Of a stretch of 38,763 bases of DNA, positions 1 to 8,183 are shown piece after piece. The position numbers and the translations under genes were made by a program. The notes beneath the pieces are model-generated. The model was not told the DNA's origin and made no database searches. It saw only the letters and a program-made list of their open reading frames with translations. Location: the NCBI GenBank assembly GCA_022826585.1, contig JAJDUR010000068.1:1-38763 (forward strand). The letters are read 5' to 3'. Source of the DNA: Dehalococcoidia bacterium. GTDB lineage: Bacteria; Chloroflexota; Dehalococcoidia; Tepidiformales; Tepidiformaceae. The stretch's first letter is position 1, and every line of letters begins with the position of its first letter.

Positions 1-231
1 GTCGATTCCGTCGTACTCGTGGCCGTGGAACTGATGCACATCCACTTCGCGGACGTCCCAGTCGGGCCGGTTGTCTTTCAGCGTCTCGCAAGGCTTCGGG
101 TCGAACTCAACGGCTGCCACCATCTCGAACCCTGCCATCTCAAGGCCCAGCGCCTGTCCTCCGGCACCAGCGCACAATTCCAGCACCGTCAGGCCAGAGG
201 CCGGTTCCCAAATGCTAACTCGCGAAGGCAC
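1..231 (-). CDS. DNA (cytosine-5-)-methyltransferase, N-terminal fragment cut by the window edge
   Basis: Read on the minus strand from GTG at 231, the frame is open to the window edge (77 codons). It carries a clear cytosine-5 methyltransferase motif I, LELCAGAGGQALGLEMAGF, followed by VAAVEFDP, the usual cofactor-binding acidic strand, and a DNRPDW stretch. In this family these segments bind S-adenosylmethionine. The catalytic PCQ loop and the target-recognition domain would lie outside the window. An in-frame stop lies two codons upstream of the GTG, so the start cannot be much further out; no strong ribosome-binding site is visible. The gene diverges from a small unknown ORF. The lower G+C here suggests an acquired restriction-modification or orphan methylase gene. 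The family call is confident; specificity cannot be stated. Confidence 0.82.
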   Translation of the reverse strand, partial: MPSRVSIWEPASGLTVLELCAGAGGQALGLEMAGFEMVAAVEFDPKPCETLKDNRPDWDVREVDVHQFHGHEYDGID

Positions 232-294
232 TTGCTACGCACATACGTTCGGAATAGGCTGAGTCTACAGTGCCCTTCACCGGTCGTCTACTGG

Positions 295-663
295 GTGATT
301 CGTTCGGATGAAGCTGGCACTCTCATCAACCTTCAGGAGTGGATCCCTTTGACCACATATCCACCGGCCTACCAGCGCCTGTACGCGGCACTGAGGCGCC
401 TTGCGACCGATGAGGGCGATGTCCAGGAACGCCTGCGGGAGGCGTGGTATCACATCGCAGAACTCAGATTGGCCTTCAATCCCAACGACGTTAGATTCCA
501 ACTTCCCAGTTGGCTTGCACAGGAGATCCGGGAACTGACCGCCTTCTGGGATACCTTCGAGTCTCCGCAGATCGATCACGCCGTAGCCAGCCTGACCACT
601 GAGGAATGCGCAACCCATGCCAACGATATCTGGGTTTGGTATCACCGCCTCAGAGAAGAGTAG
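295..663 (+). CDS. Hypothetical 122-aa protein next to the methyltransferase
   Basis: I do not recognise this protein. From GTG at 295 it would be 122 residues, rich in Trp, Glu, Arg and Leu and predicted largely helical, with segments such as LREAWYHIAELRLAF and ELTAFWDTF. No signal peptide or membrane segment is visible. The same frame is open further upstream, but that part overlaps the methyltransferase on the other strand and does not read like protein. A TAGGCT hexamer at 255-260 and TACAGT at 266-271 could be its -10 element. Base composition is lower in G+C than in the genes to the right. An opposite-strand frame (277-645) also exists but looks less protein-like. It may be an accessory partner of the methylase; that is only inferred from position. 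Confidence 0.5.
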   Translation: MIRSDEAGTLINLQEWIPLTTYPPAYQRLYAALRRLATDEGDVQERLREAWYHIAELRLAFNPNDVRFQLPSWLAQEIRELTAFWDTFESPQIDHAVASLTTEECATHANDIWVWYHRLREE

Positions 664-666
664 CCC

Positions 667-2109
667 TCAGTCCAGCGTATCGAGGTAGGCGGCGATGGCT
701 TCGGCGGCGACGCGGCCGTCGGCAAGGGCGGTGACGACGAGGTCGGCGCCGTTGACGTTATCGCCGCCGGCGAAGACGCCGCGGCGGGAGGTGCGCCCGC
801 CGTCGTCGATGGCGATGAGGGCGCCCCAGCTGGTGCTGAGCCCGCTCGTGGTCTCCGGGACCACGGGGTCGGCGCCGTAGCCGATGGCGATGGGGATGGT
901 GTCGGCTTCGATGACGAACTCGCTGCCCTCGATGGGGACGGGGCGGCGGCGGCCTGAGTCGTCCGGCTCGCCGAGGCGCATGCGGATGCACTCGACGCCC
1001 GTGGCCTTGCCGTTCTCGTCGCCGAGGATGCGGAGGGGGGCGGTCAACATCTCGAACTGGACGCCTTCTTCGCGGGCGTTGATGCGCTCTTCGCCGCGAC
1101 CCAGCATCTCGGCCTCGGTGCGGCGGTAGACGCAGGTGACGGTCTCGGCGCCCATGCGAACGGCGGTGCGCACGCAGTCCATGGAGGTGTCGCCACCGCC
1201 GATGACGGCGACCTTGGTGGGCTGGGGAAGGGGCTCCTGGAGGTGCTCGGGGAGCTGGTGGGGGAGGAGGTTGCCGCGCACGAGGTAATCGGTGGCGCGG
1301 TGGACGCCCTCAAGATCCTCGCCTTCAATGCCAAGCTCGTTCCCGACGCCGGCACCAGTCCCGAGGAAGACTGCGTCGTATTCACCGTCGAGCATCTCGT
1401 CGACGGTGATGTCCTTGCCGACGTAGGTGTTGCAGCGGAACTCGATGCCGAGCGCCTCGAGGTGAGCGATGTAGTCGTCGACGATCTGCTTGCGCATCTT
1501 GAAGTTGGGGATGCCGTAGACGAGGACACCGCCGGGTTCGGGCCAGTACTCGAAGACGGTGGAGGCGTGACCCATCTCGGCGAGGATTTCGGCGACGGCG
1601 AGACCGGCGGGGCCGGCGCCGATGACAGCGACCTTGCGTCCGCTGGGCGGGGGCGGGTAGGCGGAGCGGGGGTAGCCGCCTATCTCGCGTCGCTGGTAGT
1701 CGGTGACGAACGCCTCGAGCTTGCCGATGGTGACGGGGGGCTCGGCGCGGCCGTCGGCGCGGATGGCGAAACCGACGACGCAAGCGCCCTCGCAGAGGCT
1801 CTCCTGCGGGCAGAGGCGTCCGCACATCTCGGGGAGATTGCTGGTCTCGCGGAACTTGTCGGCCGCGCCGAGGATGTCGCCCTCTTCGACAAGGGCGAAG
1901 GCGCCGGGGATGTCGTTGCTGACGGGGCAGGCTTCCTGACAGGGGGCGGATGGGCACTGGATGCAGCGCTCCGCCTCGATCTTGGCGGAGTTGAGGTCGA
2001 AGCCGAGGTAGGTCTCGTCCCAGTTGCGGATGCGCTCATCCGCGTCCTGCTTGGGGACCTTCTGCACGCCGATGTCGAGCTTGCGGTGAACGAGGTGCGT
2101 CTCTGGCAT
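667..2109 (-). CDS. gltD: Glutamate synthase small-subunit (GltD-like) NADPH oxidoreductase
   Basis: A 480-aa member of the GltD family, flavoprotein subunits that pass electrons from NADPH through FAD and two [4Fe-4S] clusters to a partner, classically the large subunit of glutamate synthase. The N-terminal ferredoxin-like part holds two cysteine groups (C49, C52, C57, C61 and C96, C100, C106, C110). A first Rossmann motif GAGPAG at 164-169 binds FAD. A second, GGGDTSMD from 304, binds NADPH, and the FAD-closing motif VFAGGD lies near the C-terminus. Length is normal for the family. No gltB is visible nearby, so the partner is unknown; it could equally serve another oxidoreductase. It lies 92 bases downstream of the MBL gene on the same strand and may be co-transcribed. 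Confidence 0.85.
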   Translation of the reverse strand: MPETHLVHRKLDIGVQKVPKQDADERIRNWDETYLGFDLNSAKIEAERCIQCPSAPCQEACPVSNDIPGAFALVEEGDILGAADKFRETSNLPEMCGRLCPQESLCEGACVVGFAIRADGRAEPPVTIGKLEAFVTDYQRREIGGYPRSAYPPPPSGRKVAVIGAGPAGLAVAEILAEMGHASTVFEYWPEPGGVLVYGIPNFKMRKQIVDDYIAHLEALGIEFRCNTYVGKDITVDEMLDGEYDAVFLGTGAGVGNELGIEGEDLEGVHRATDYLVRGNLLPHQLPEHLQEPLPQPTKVAVIGGGDTSMDCVRTAVRMGAETVTCVYRRTEAEMLGRGEERINAREEGVQFEMLTAPLRILGDENGKATGVECIRMRLGEPDDSGRRRPVPIEGSEFVIEADTIPIAIGYGADPVVPETTSGLSTSWGALIAIDDGGRTSRRGVFAGGDNVNGADLVVTALADGRVAAEAIAAYLDTLD

Positions 2110-2201
2110 TGTGGATCACAAAACCGCCCCATGGCGGCGACGCGATCTTACCGCGTTACGGTCAACGTGGGGAGTACGGCCGTCACGGAGCACTTGGCGC
2201 C

Positions 2202-3176
2202 TCAGCTGAGCTCGTAGCGCGGGGGCTCGATCCACTGCTCGGTAGGGGGATTCTCCTGGGCGCGGACCTCGGCGCGTCGGGCGGCGGCTTCGAGTCGGCG
2301 GGCGCGCTTGATGATGCGGTCGCGCTCACGTTGACGGGCCTCCTCGCGGGTGCGCTTGCGGGCGGTGGAGCGGCGGGGCTTCCCCGGGGAGGCGAGGATG
2401 CGGCCCTCGGCTTCCAGCTGGGCGAGGTGGGTCCGGACGTTGCCGTCGGCGGCGCGGCGCAGGCGGGTGTCGATGTCGTCGTAGATGGCGAGCATTATCT
2501 CCCAGCTGGTCTTCGGGCCGCCCTCCTCGAGGGCGTCGAGTATCTGCTGTTCGCGGCTGTTGCGGTGGTCGATGTAGGACTGGAGGCGCTCGCGGGGGTC
2601 GTGGACGAGGGGTCCGTGGCCGGGGCAGATGACCTTGAGGTTGGGGAGGTCGACGAGGCGCTGGAGGGTGGCGCGGTAGGCGCCGAGATCGCCGATGGTG
2701 GTGGTGGTCGAGCCGAGCATGGTGTCGCCGGTGAAGAGGACGCCTTCGTCCTCGATGTAGTAGCAGATGGAGTCGACGGAGTGCCCGGGGGAGGTGATGA
2801 CGCAGAGGTTGACGCCGCCGTCGAGCTCGACGAGCTGGCCGTCGGCGAGCTTGCGGACGCCCTTCGCGGGAAGGCGGCCCTTGAGAAGGGGACGGCCGTT
2901 CTCGGGGATCGCGATCTCGGCGTCGAAGATCTCGCGCGTCCACTTGAGGTTGCCGGAGTGGTCGGCGTGGTGATGGGTGACGGCGGCGATGGCGATCTCC
3001 GCCTTCTCGGTGGCGGCGAGGTAGCCGCGGAGCATCCAGCGGTAGCGATCGAGGGCCTCGCCGGAGTCGATGGTGAGGACCTGGTCGCGTCCGACGAGGT
3101 AGATGTTGGTGGAGACGGGGCGCATGGGACTCTCATCGGGGACCTGGACGGCGCGGACGCTGGGAGAGACCTGCAT
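2202..3176 (-). CDS. MBL-fold metallo-hydrolase with C-terminal winged-helix region (LACTB2-like)
   Basis: A 324-aa cytoplasmic metallo-beta-lactamase-fold hydrolase. The zinc motif H68-x-H70-x-D72-H73 (THHHADH) is intact, with further ligands at H132 (PGHS), D151 (FTGDT) and H187 (CPGHGP), so it should be an active two-metal enzyme. After the fold, from about residue 200, come a helical segment and a winged-helix-like region, as in LACTB2-type proteins, ending in a basic Arg/Lys-rich tail from about residue 265. The basic tail may suggest nucleic-acid contact, but the substrate cannot be told from sequence. ATG at 3176 is 52 bases downstream of tRNA-Arg on the same strand. Confidence 0.8.
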   Translation of the reverse strand: MQVSPSVRAVQVPDESPMRPVSTNIYLVGRDQVLTIDSGEALDRYRWMLRGYLAATEKAEIAIAAVTHHHADHSGNLKWTREIFDAEIAIPENGRPLLKGRLPAKGVRKLADGQLVELDGGVNLCVITSPGHSVDSICYYIEDEGVLFTGDTMLGSTTTTIGDLGAYRATLQRLVDLPNLKVICPGHGPLVHDPRERLQSYIDHRNSREQQILDALEEGGPKTSWEIMLAIYDDIDTRLRRAADGNVRTHLAQLEAEGRILASPGKPRRSTARKRTREEARQRERDRIIKRARRLEAAARRAEVRAQENPPTEQWIEPPRYELS

Positions 3177-3228
3177 GGTTCGCCTCGGCGGAGATGGTGG
3201 GGGGCGGGGCAGAGGGTTGCAAGGAGGC

Positions 3229-3304
3229 TGGCGCCCCCGGCAGGAGTCGAACCTGCGGCCAGACGTTTAGAAGACGCCTGCTCTGTCCGCTGAGCTACGG
3301 GGGC
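3229..3304 (-). tRNA. tRNA-Arg (anticodon TCT), with encoded CCA
   Basis: The minus strand folds into a full cloverleaf. The acceptor arm GCCCCCG pairs with CGGGGGC, the D stem is GCTC/GAGC, the anticodon stem GGCGT/ACGTC closes the loop CTTCTAA with anticodon TCT, and the T stem is GCAGG/CCTGC with loop TTCGACT. The discriminator is G, and the CCA tail is encoded (3231-3229). The anticodon reads AGA, a rare arginine codon in such a G+C-rich genome. Confidence 0.97.
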
Positions 3305-3312
3305 CCGAGGCT

Positions 3313-3318
3313 ATTGTA
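3313..3318 (-). promoter_or_regulatory. -10 element for tRNA-Arg
   Basis: On the minus strand TACAAT lies about 6-8 bases before the tRNA 5' end, matching the -10 consensus at five of six positions and placing the start of transcription near 3306. No good -35 box is seen. Confidence 0.55.
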
Positions 3319-3364
3319 GGCGGAGGGTCAGAGCGTATACGGGGCGCATGGTCGGGGCCCGTGT

Positions 3365-3370
3365 TAGGCT
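3365..3370 (+). promoter_or_regulatory. Possible -10 element for inositol-phosphate synthase
   Basis: TAGGCT is the same hexamer as in the well-formed trp promoter at 22463. It would start a transcript near 3377, about 87 bases before the TTG start. No convincing -35 box. Confidence 0.35.
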
Positions 3371-3463
3371 GGACTACTACGTTGCGGCCAGGCGGCCGCA
3401 AGAGCGTGGCCGTTGAGCGAGTCTCCGCGCGCTCACTGAACCATTTCTCTGGAGATTGCGACC

Positions 3464-4537
3464 TTGAGTATCAACGTGGCCATCATCGGCGTGGGCAACT
3501 GCGCCTCCTCGCTCGTGCAGGGGCTGGAGTTCTACCGGCACATCGAGGAAGGGGACGAGGTTCCCGGCATCATGCACCCCGTCGTGGGGGGCTACCACAT
3601 CAACGACATCAACGTGGCCGTGGCGATCGACATAGACGCCGACAAGGTGGGGAAGGACCTCTCGGAGGCCGTTTTCGCCGGCCAGAACAACACCTACAAG
3701 TTCTCCGACGTGCCACCCGCCGGCGTGAAGGTCGAGCGAGGCATGACCCACGACGGGCTCGGCCAGTACCTGGGCGACGTGATCGAGAAGGCGCCCGGCG
3801 GCACGGCGGACATCGTGAAGCTGTTGCGCGAGAACGACGTCGACGTCGTCATCAACTACCTGCCGGTGGGCTCGGAAGAAGCGACGAAGTGGTACGTGGA
3901 GCAGACGCTGGCGGCAGGCTGCGCGTTCATCAACTGCATTCCCGTGTTCATCGCGCGGGACGAGAATGGGTACTGGCCGCGCCGCTTCGAGGAGGCGGGG
4001 CTGCCGATAGTAGGCGACGACATCAAGAGCCAGGTGGGGGCGACGATCGTGCACCGCACGCTGGCGCGCCTGTTCCTGGACCGGGGCGTGCGCCTGGACC
4101 GAACGTACCAGCTCAACTTCGGCGGCAACACGGACTTCATGAACATGCTGGAGCGTTCGCGGCTGGAGTCGAAGAAGATCTCGAAGACATCGGCGGTGAC
4201 GAGCCAGATCGACTACGAGATGCCGGCCAACGACGTGCATGTCGGTCCGAGCGACTATGTGCCCTGGCTGGACGACCGCAAGTGGTGCCACATCCGGATG
4301 GAGGGCACGACCTTCGGGAACGTGCCGCTGAACGTCGAGCTGAAGCTCGAAGTGTGGGATAGCCCGAACAGCGCGGGCGTGGTGATCGACGCGATCCGCT
4401 GCGCGAAGCTGGGCCTGGACCGCGGACTGAAGGGGCCACTGCTGGCGCCGAGCGCGTACTTCATGAAGTCACCGCCGGTGCAGTATCACGACGACGAGGC
4501 CAGGGACATGGTCGAGTCGTTCATCGCGGAGGCGTAG
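3464..4537 (+). CDS. ino1: Myo-inositol-1-phosphate (inositol-3-phosphate) synthase
   Basis: A 357-aa enzyme that converts glucose-6-phosphate to inositol phosphate using NAD, the entry step for inositol lipids. The N-terminus has the Rossmann motif GVGNCASS within the first 20 residues. GGNTDFMNM and the stretch SKTSAVTSQ carry the family's active-site region, and the length fits the short bacterial/archaeal form. TTG at 3464 is chosen because GGAG (3451-3454) lies nine bases upstream and the protein begins directly with the Rossmann strand. The acyltransferase, PimA-like and phosphatidyltransferase genes that follow immediately show that the product feeds phosphatidylinositol synthesis. Confidence 0.93.
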   Translation: MSINVAIIGVGNCASSLVQGLEFYRHIEEGDEVPGIMHPVVGGYHINDINVAVAIDIDADKVGKDLSEAVFAGQNNTYKFSDVPPAGVKVERGMTHDGLGQYLGDVIEKAPGGTADIVKLLRENDVDVVINYLPVGSEEATKWYVEQTLAAGCAFINCIPVFIARDENGYWPRRFEEAGLPIVGDDIKSQVGATIVHRTLARLFLDRGVRLDRTYQLNFGGNTDFMNMLERSRLESKKISKTSAVTSQIDYEMPANDVHVGPSDYVPWLDDRKWCHIRMEGTTFGNVPLNVELKLEVWDSPNSAGVVIDAIRCAKLGLDRGLKGPLLAPSAYFMKSPPVQYHDDEARDMVESFIAEA

Positions 4538-4560
4538 CTGTAGAAGCCGGAGGAGCGGGA

Positions 4561-5451
4561 ACGTTCGCATACGCCGGGTGGCGGGCGCTGCTAGCAGTCA
4601 CGCGTGTAGTCCCGCTGCCGCTCCTCTGTGCGATCGCGGGGCTCGTCGGGAGCGCGATGTACTACTGCTGGCCGCAGGGCCGGCGGACGATGCTGCGGAA
4701 CTACGCGCGGGTGCTCCCCGAGGCCAGTGAGCGCGAGCGCCGGCGCATCGCCCGGAGATCGCTGGCCAACTACCTGCGGTACATGGTCGAGTTCGCCTCA
4801 AGCGGGCACCTCTCGCCCGAGCAGCGGCTGGCCGTCGGAGTGGAGACGCCGGGATTCGACGGCGTCGACCGGGGGATGGAGCAGGGTCGGGGCGTGCTGG
4901 TCGCGCCCATGCACTTCGGCAACTGGGACCTAGCGGCGACGAACGCCGCGGCGCGGGGCTACACCTTGACGGTGGTGGGGGAATCGTTCGGCCACCCGGG
5001 GCTGGACGAACTGGTGGTGGGGGGGCGGGAAGCGCTGGGCGTCCGCCTGGTGAAGATGGAGAAGGTGGGGCCATCGCTCGTGCGATCCCTCAAGCGGAAC
5101 GAGATGGTCGCGACCCTCATCGACCGGCCGCTGCGAGAGGGGGGCGTGCGCGTGCAGTTCTTCGGGGAGGAGGTGGAGGTGCCGGCGGGACCGGCGCGGC
5201 TCGCGCTCCACACGGGAGCGGCAATCGGGGCGGTGGCGTTCCCGCGACGAGGCGCGGGGCGGATCGACGTGTTCGCGAACTTCGACCTGGACTTCGAGCC
5301 AAGCGGAGACAACGACCGCGACGTGCAGGCGCTGACGCAGGCGATCATGACGGCGCACGAAGCGTACGTCCGCCGGTACCCGGAACAGTGGTATATGTTC
5401 CGGGAGTTTTGGGAAGCACACACCTCGGGCGATCCTTCGAAGGGACACTGA
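4561..5451 (+). CDS. LpxL/PatA-family lysophospholipid-type acyltransferase 1 (probable ACG start)
   Basis: A membrane-associated acyltransferase of the lauroyl/PIM acyltransferase family, expected to add a fatty acid to a phosphatidylinositol mannoside. The catalytic H-x4-D motif is HFGNWD (from base 4912). The first ATG is at 4657, but the frame upstream of it reads as a typical family N-terminus: the hydrophobic segment AGWRALLAVTRVVPLPLLCA, then the usual aromatic-rich stretch. No in-frame ATG, GTG or TTG exists there. A strong Shine-Dalgarno, GGAGGAG (4549-4555), sits five bases before an ACG at 4561, giving 296 aa, normal for the family. The conservative alternative is ATG 4657 (264 aa), which would remove the N-terminal membrane segment. 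It follows ino1 by 23 bases. Confidence 0.85.
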   Translation, partial: TFAYAGWRALLAVTRVVPLPLLCAIAGLVGSAMYYCWPQGRRTMLRNYARVLPEASERERRRIARRSLANYLRYMVEFASSGHLSPEQRLAVGVETPGFDGVDRGMEQGRGVLVAPMHFGNWDLAATNAAARGYTLTVVGESFGHPGLDELVVGGREALGVRLVKMEKVGPSLVRSLKRNEMVATLIDRPLREGGVRVQFFGEEVEVPAGPARLALHTGAAIGAVAFPRRGAGRIDVFANFDLDFEPSGDNDRDVQALTQAIMTAHEAYVRRYPEQWYMFREFWEAHTSGDPSKGH

Positions 5452-6311
5452 CACTGGCCGCTCTCAAGGCGGGCGCGCCGGTGGCAGGGCGTTTCCCGCG
5501 GCTGGGATACGCGCTGGCGCGAGCGGTCGGGTGGGCCGCGTGGACGCTGCGGGTCAATGCCCGGGCACGCATCGAGGAGAACCTGCTGCCGGCCTGCAAC
5601 GGGGACCGGGAGCGGGCCCGGGAAGCATCCCGCAGGACATTCCTGAACGCGGCGAACTACCACGTGGACCTGGCCACGCTGGCCTACCGGGACCACGCCA
5701 GCTACGAGCGGGAGCACCTGCGGATCGTGGGGGAGGAGCACGTCCCCGCGTTGTTCGAACCGGGACCGTTAATCGTCGCGAGCGCGCACACGGGAAACCC
5801 GGAACTGGCGCTGGTCGCGGTCAAAGAGCGGGGGCGGCGCTGGGTGGAGCTGGTGGAGGCGCTGGACCCTCCGGCGCTCGGGCGGGAGATGGCGCGGCTG
5901 CGGGAGGTGGCCGGGGGGCGCGTGGTGGAGGTCGACATGGCTGGCACGCGGGAGGCGCTGCGCCAGCTTCGGGCGGGGGGGATGGTGGCGCTGCTGGCGG
6001 ACCGCGACCTGGCGGGCGGGGGCGTCTGCACGACGCTCCTGGGGCGGCGGGTTCGTCTTCCGCGCGGGCCCTGGGCGCTGGCGCGCCGCTCGGGGGCGAC
6101 GGTGGTGCCGCTGTTCCTCTCGCGTCGGGGAACCCGTGATCAGACGGTGTGGATCGAGGAGCCGTTCACGGTGCCGGAGGATGGGGACCGGGAGGAGGCG
6201 ATCGGCGCGGCAGCGCAGCGCTGGGCGGACCTGTTCGGGGCGCACCTGCGGCGGGATCCGGGGCAGTGGACGGTGCTGGAGGACTACTGGAGAGTGCACG
6301 CCTGTGGGTAA
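5448..6311 (+). CDS. LpxL/PatA-family acyltransferase 2 (probable CTG start)
   Basis: A second acyltransferase of the same family, in tandem with the first. Its motif is HTGNPE, so the usual Asp of H-x4-D is Glu, a variant that occurs in the family. Arg-rich LPRGPWALARRSGA corresponds to the acceptor/phosphate-binding block. Start choice: CTG at 5448 overlaps the previous stop as CTGA, the same four-base coupling used by many gene pairs here. It also puts the conserved Asn of the EENLL segment at residue 45, against 47 in the upstream paralogue. GTG 5388 or TTG 5409 are standard-codon alternatives with longer overlaps. Two paralogues suggest two acyl positions on one lipid, as PatA plus another enzyme do in actinobacteria; this is an inference. 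Confidence 0.82.
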   Translation: MTLAALKAGAPVAGRFPRLGYALARAVGWAAWTLRVNARARIEENLLPACNGDRERAREASRRTFLNAANYHVDLATLAYRDHASYEREHLRIVGEEHVPALFEPGPLIVASAHTGNPELALVAVKERGRRWVELVEALDPPALGREMARLREVAGGRVVEVDMAGTREALRQLRAGGMVALLADRDLAGGGVCTTLLGRRVRLPRGPWALARRSGATVVPLFLSRRGTRDQTVWIEEPFTVPEDGDREEAIGAAAQRWADLFGAHLRRDPGQWTVLEDYWRVHACG

Positions 6312-7038
6312 GGCGGATCTCCACATTCACACCCGCATCTCGGACGGGATGGCATCGGTCGAGACCGTGCTGGAACGCGCGGAGCACGACACGGACCTGG
6401 ACGTGATCGCGATCACCGACCACGAGGACGTGCGGGGCGGGCTGGAGGCGCGCGAGCTGGCGGCCAAGCGGGGGTTGCAGGTGGAGGTTGTGCCGGGGGC
6501 CGAGATAACCACGCGGCACGGGCACCTGCTGGCGCTCTTCATCGAGGAAACGCCGCCAATTTTCCGGTCGGTGGAGGCGACGATCGAAGCGATTCACGCG
6601 CAGGGGGGCATCGCGATTGCGGCCCACCCGATGAGCTGGCTGACGCGGTCGCTGAGCCGGCGCACGATCGACCGGGTGGTGGAGCGGGCCGAGGAGGGGA
6701 TCATGTTCGACGCCGTCGAGGCGAACCTGAGCCCGGCGGGACGGGTGACGGCGCGCAAGACGCAGGAACGCAACGCGACACTCTGGAAGCTGCCGGTGTG
6801 CGGGGGCAGCGACTGCCACCACCTGCCGCAGCTGGGCACGGGCTGGACCGAATTCGAGGGGCGCACGGCCGAGGAGTTGTATGCCGCGCTGGCCTCGGGG
6901 ACGGTGAGGGAGGGGCACTCGCGGCCGCCCTCGCTGCGGGAGATCGGGCTGGGGCAGGCGGCCCTGGGGTTGGCGTGGGGGTTCTCGGCGACGCCCCGTA
7001 AGATGGTGCGTCGAGGGACGTGGGTGAGCGGACGATGA
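6304..7038 (+). CDS. PHP-domain metallophosphoesterase
   Basis: A 244-aa protein of the polymerase-and-histidinol-phosphatase fold, normally a trinuclear-metal phosphoesterase. Visible metal ligands are H7 and H9 (DLHIHT), D39 and H40 (ITDHED), E67, H108 (AAHP) and D170/H172 (GGSDCHH), so the site looks complete. GTG at 6304 is chosen because the domain begins at once after it and it overlaps the preceding gene by eight bases. The stop overlaps the next gene as ATGA. Its location between acyltransferase and mannosyltransferase genes suggests a phosphorylated lipid or inositol substrate. Other PHP proteins hydrolyse nucleotides or phosphosugars, so the substrate is open. Confidence 0.85.
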   Translation: MGKADLHIHTRISDGMASVETVLERAEHDTDLDVIAITDHEDVRGGLEARELAAKRGLQVEVVPGAEITTRHGHLLALFIEETPPIFRSVEATIEAIHAQGGIAIAAHPMSWLTRSLSRRTIDRVVERAEEGIMFDAVEANLSPAGRVTARKTQERNATLWKLPVCGGSDCHHLPQLGTGWTEFEGRTAEELYAALASGTVREGHSRPPSLREIGLGQAALGLAWGFSATPRKMVRRGTWVSGR

Positions 7039-8183
7039 GGATCGCGCTGGTATCGCCGTACGACTGGTCCGTCCCGAGCGGGGTGAACCGGCACATCGGC
7101 CAGCTGGGCACCACGTTCCGGCAGTGGGGCCACGAGGTCACGATCCTGGCGCCGGCATCGGACCCGGAGGAGGCGGAGGGGGACTGCGTGGTGATGGGGC
7201 GGCCGACGCCGGTCCCCGCCAGCGGCTCGATGGCGCGCATCACCTTCACGTGGAAGGGACGGGCAATCGAGAACCTGCTGGGCGAGGGCGCCTTCGAGAT
7301 CGTGCACCTGCACGAACCGCTGATGCCGCTGTTGCCGTACCAGGTGTTGCGCCACTCGCAGTCGGCGAACGTGGGCACCTTCCACGCAGCCAAGGAGGGA
7401 GGCAACCGCTTCTACGGGTACACGCGGCCGCTGATCAGGCGCTGGTTCCGGAGGCTGGACGGGAAGATCGCGGTCTCGCCGGCGGCGGCGCGGCTGGTGG
7501 GGCGGTACTTCCCCGGCTACTTCAACCTGATCCCGAACGGCATCGACTTCGGGCACTTCGCGGGCGAGCACGAGCCGCTGCCAGAGTTCGACGACGGCTG
7601 TTTCAACCTGCTGTTCGTGGGGCGCCCGGAGAAGCGCAAGGGGCTGAAATACGCGCTGCGCGCCTTCCGGCGAATCCGGGAGGCGGAGCCGCAGAGCCGG
7701 TTGATCGTGGTAGGGGCGGGGAGCTTCCAGCGCTACGAGCGGATCATGGGGCCGGACGAGAACGTCGTGTTCCGCTCGAACGTGCCGTACGGCGAGCTGC
7801 CCCGGTACCACCACAGCGCGCACGCGTTCTGCTCGCCGGCGACGGGGAACGAGAGCCAGGGGATCGCGCTGCTGGAGGCGATGGCGGCGCGCCTGCCGGT
7901 GGTGGCGAGCAACATCGAGGGATTCGCGGGGGTAATCACGAACGAGGTCGACGGGCTGCTGGTACCGCCGAAGGACGACGGGGCGATCGCGGAGGCGGTA
8001 CTGCGGCTGCGGCACGACCATGATCTGCGCGAGTCGCTGGCGGAGCAGGGGCAGGCGCAGGCGGCGCACTACAGCTGGGAGAACGTGGCGAGGCGGGTGA
8101 TGGCCTACTACGAGCGGCTGCTCTACGAGCGGGGCCAGGTGGCGGAATCGCGGTCGGCGCACGAGGAGCCGGCACAGGCATGA
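7035..8183 (+). CDS. pimA: PimA-like GT4 glycosyltransferase (phosphatidylinositol mannosyltransferase)
   Basis: A 382-aa GT-B, family GT4 glycosyltransferase. The N-terminal VSPYDWSVPSGVNRHI resembles mycobacterial PimA, where the early loop and a GGV/SGV segment contact donor and lipid. HLHEPLMP, NGIDFGHF, FVGRPEKRKG and ESQGIALLEAMA give the rest of the family signature, with the E-x7-E donor-binding motif near residues 280-290. PimA moves mannose from GDP-mannose to phosphatidylinositol at the inner membrane face. ATG at 7035 overlaps the upstream stop; the gene ends in an ATGA overlap with the phosphatidyltransferase. The cluster with ino1 and a CDP-alcohol enzyme makes the PimA role likely, but sugar and acceptor are not proven. 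Confidence 0.85.
   Translation: MRIALVSPYDWSVPSGVNRHIGQLGTTFRQWGHEVTILAPASDPEEAEGDCVVMGRPTPVPASGSMARITFTWKGRAIENLLGEGAFEIVHLHEPLMPLLPYQVLRHSQSANVGTFHAAKEGGNRFYGYTRPLIRRWFRRLDGKIAVSPAAARLVGRYFPGYFNLIPNGIDFGHFAGEHEPLPEFDDGCFNLLFVGRPEKRKGLKYALRAFRRIREAEPQSRLIVVGAGSFQRYERIMGPDENVVFRSNVPYGELPRYHHSAHAFCSPATGNESQGIALLEAMAARLPVVASNIEGFAGVITNEVDGLLVPPKDDGAIAEAVLRLRHDHDLRESLAEQGQAQAAHYSWENVARRVMAYYERLLYERGQVAESRSAHEEPAQA

Noticed and set aside
277..645. A 122-codon open frame on the minus strand opposite the orphan ORF.
   Set aside because: Its translation is rich in Gly/Pro turns with no helical pattern and no start signal; the plus-strand frame looks more protein-like.
1243..3293. Long Gly/Ala/Val/Asp-rich plus-strand open frames across gltD and the MBL gene.
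   Set aside because: They are low-complexity antisense readings of G+C-rich coding DNA; the minus-strand genes have full motifs.
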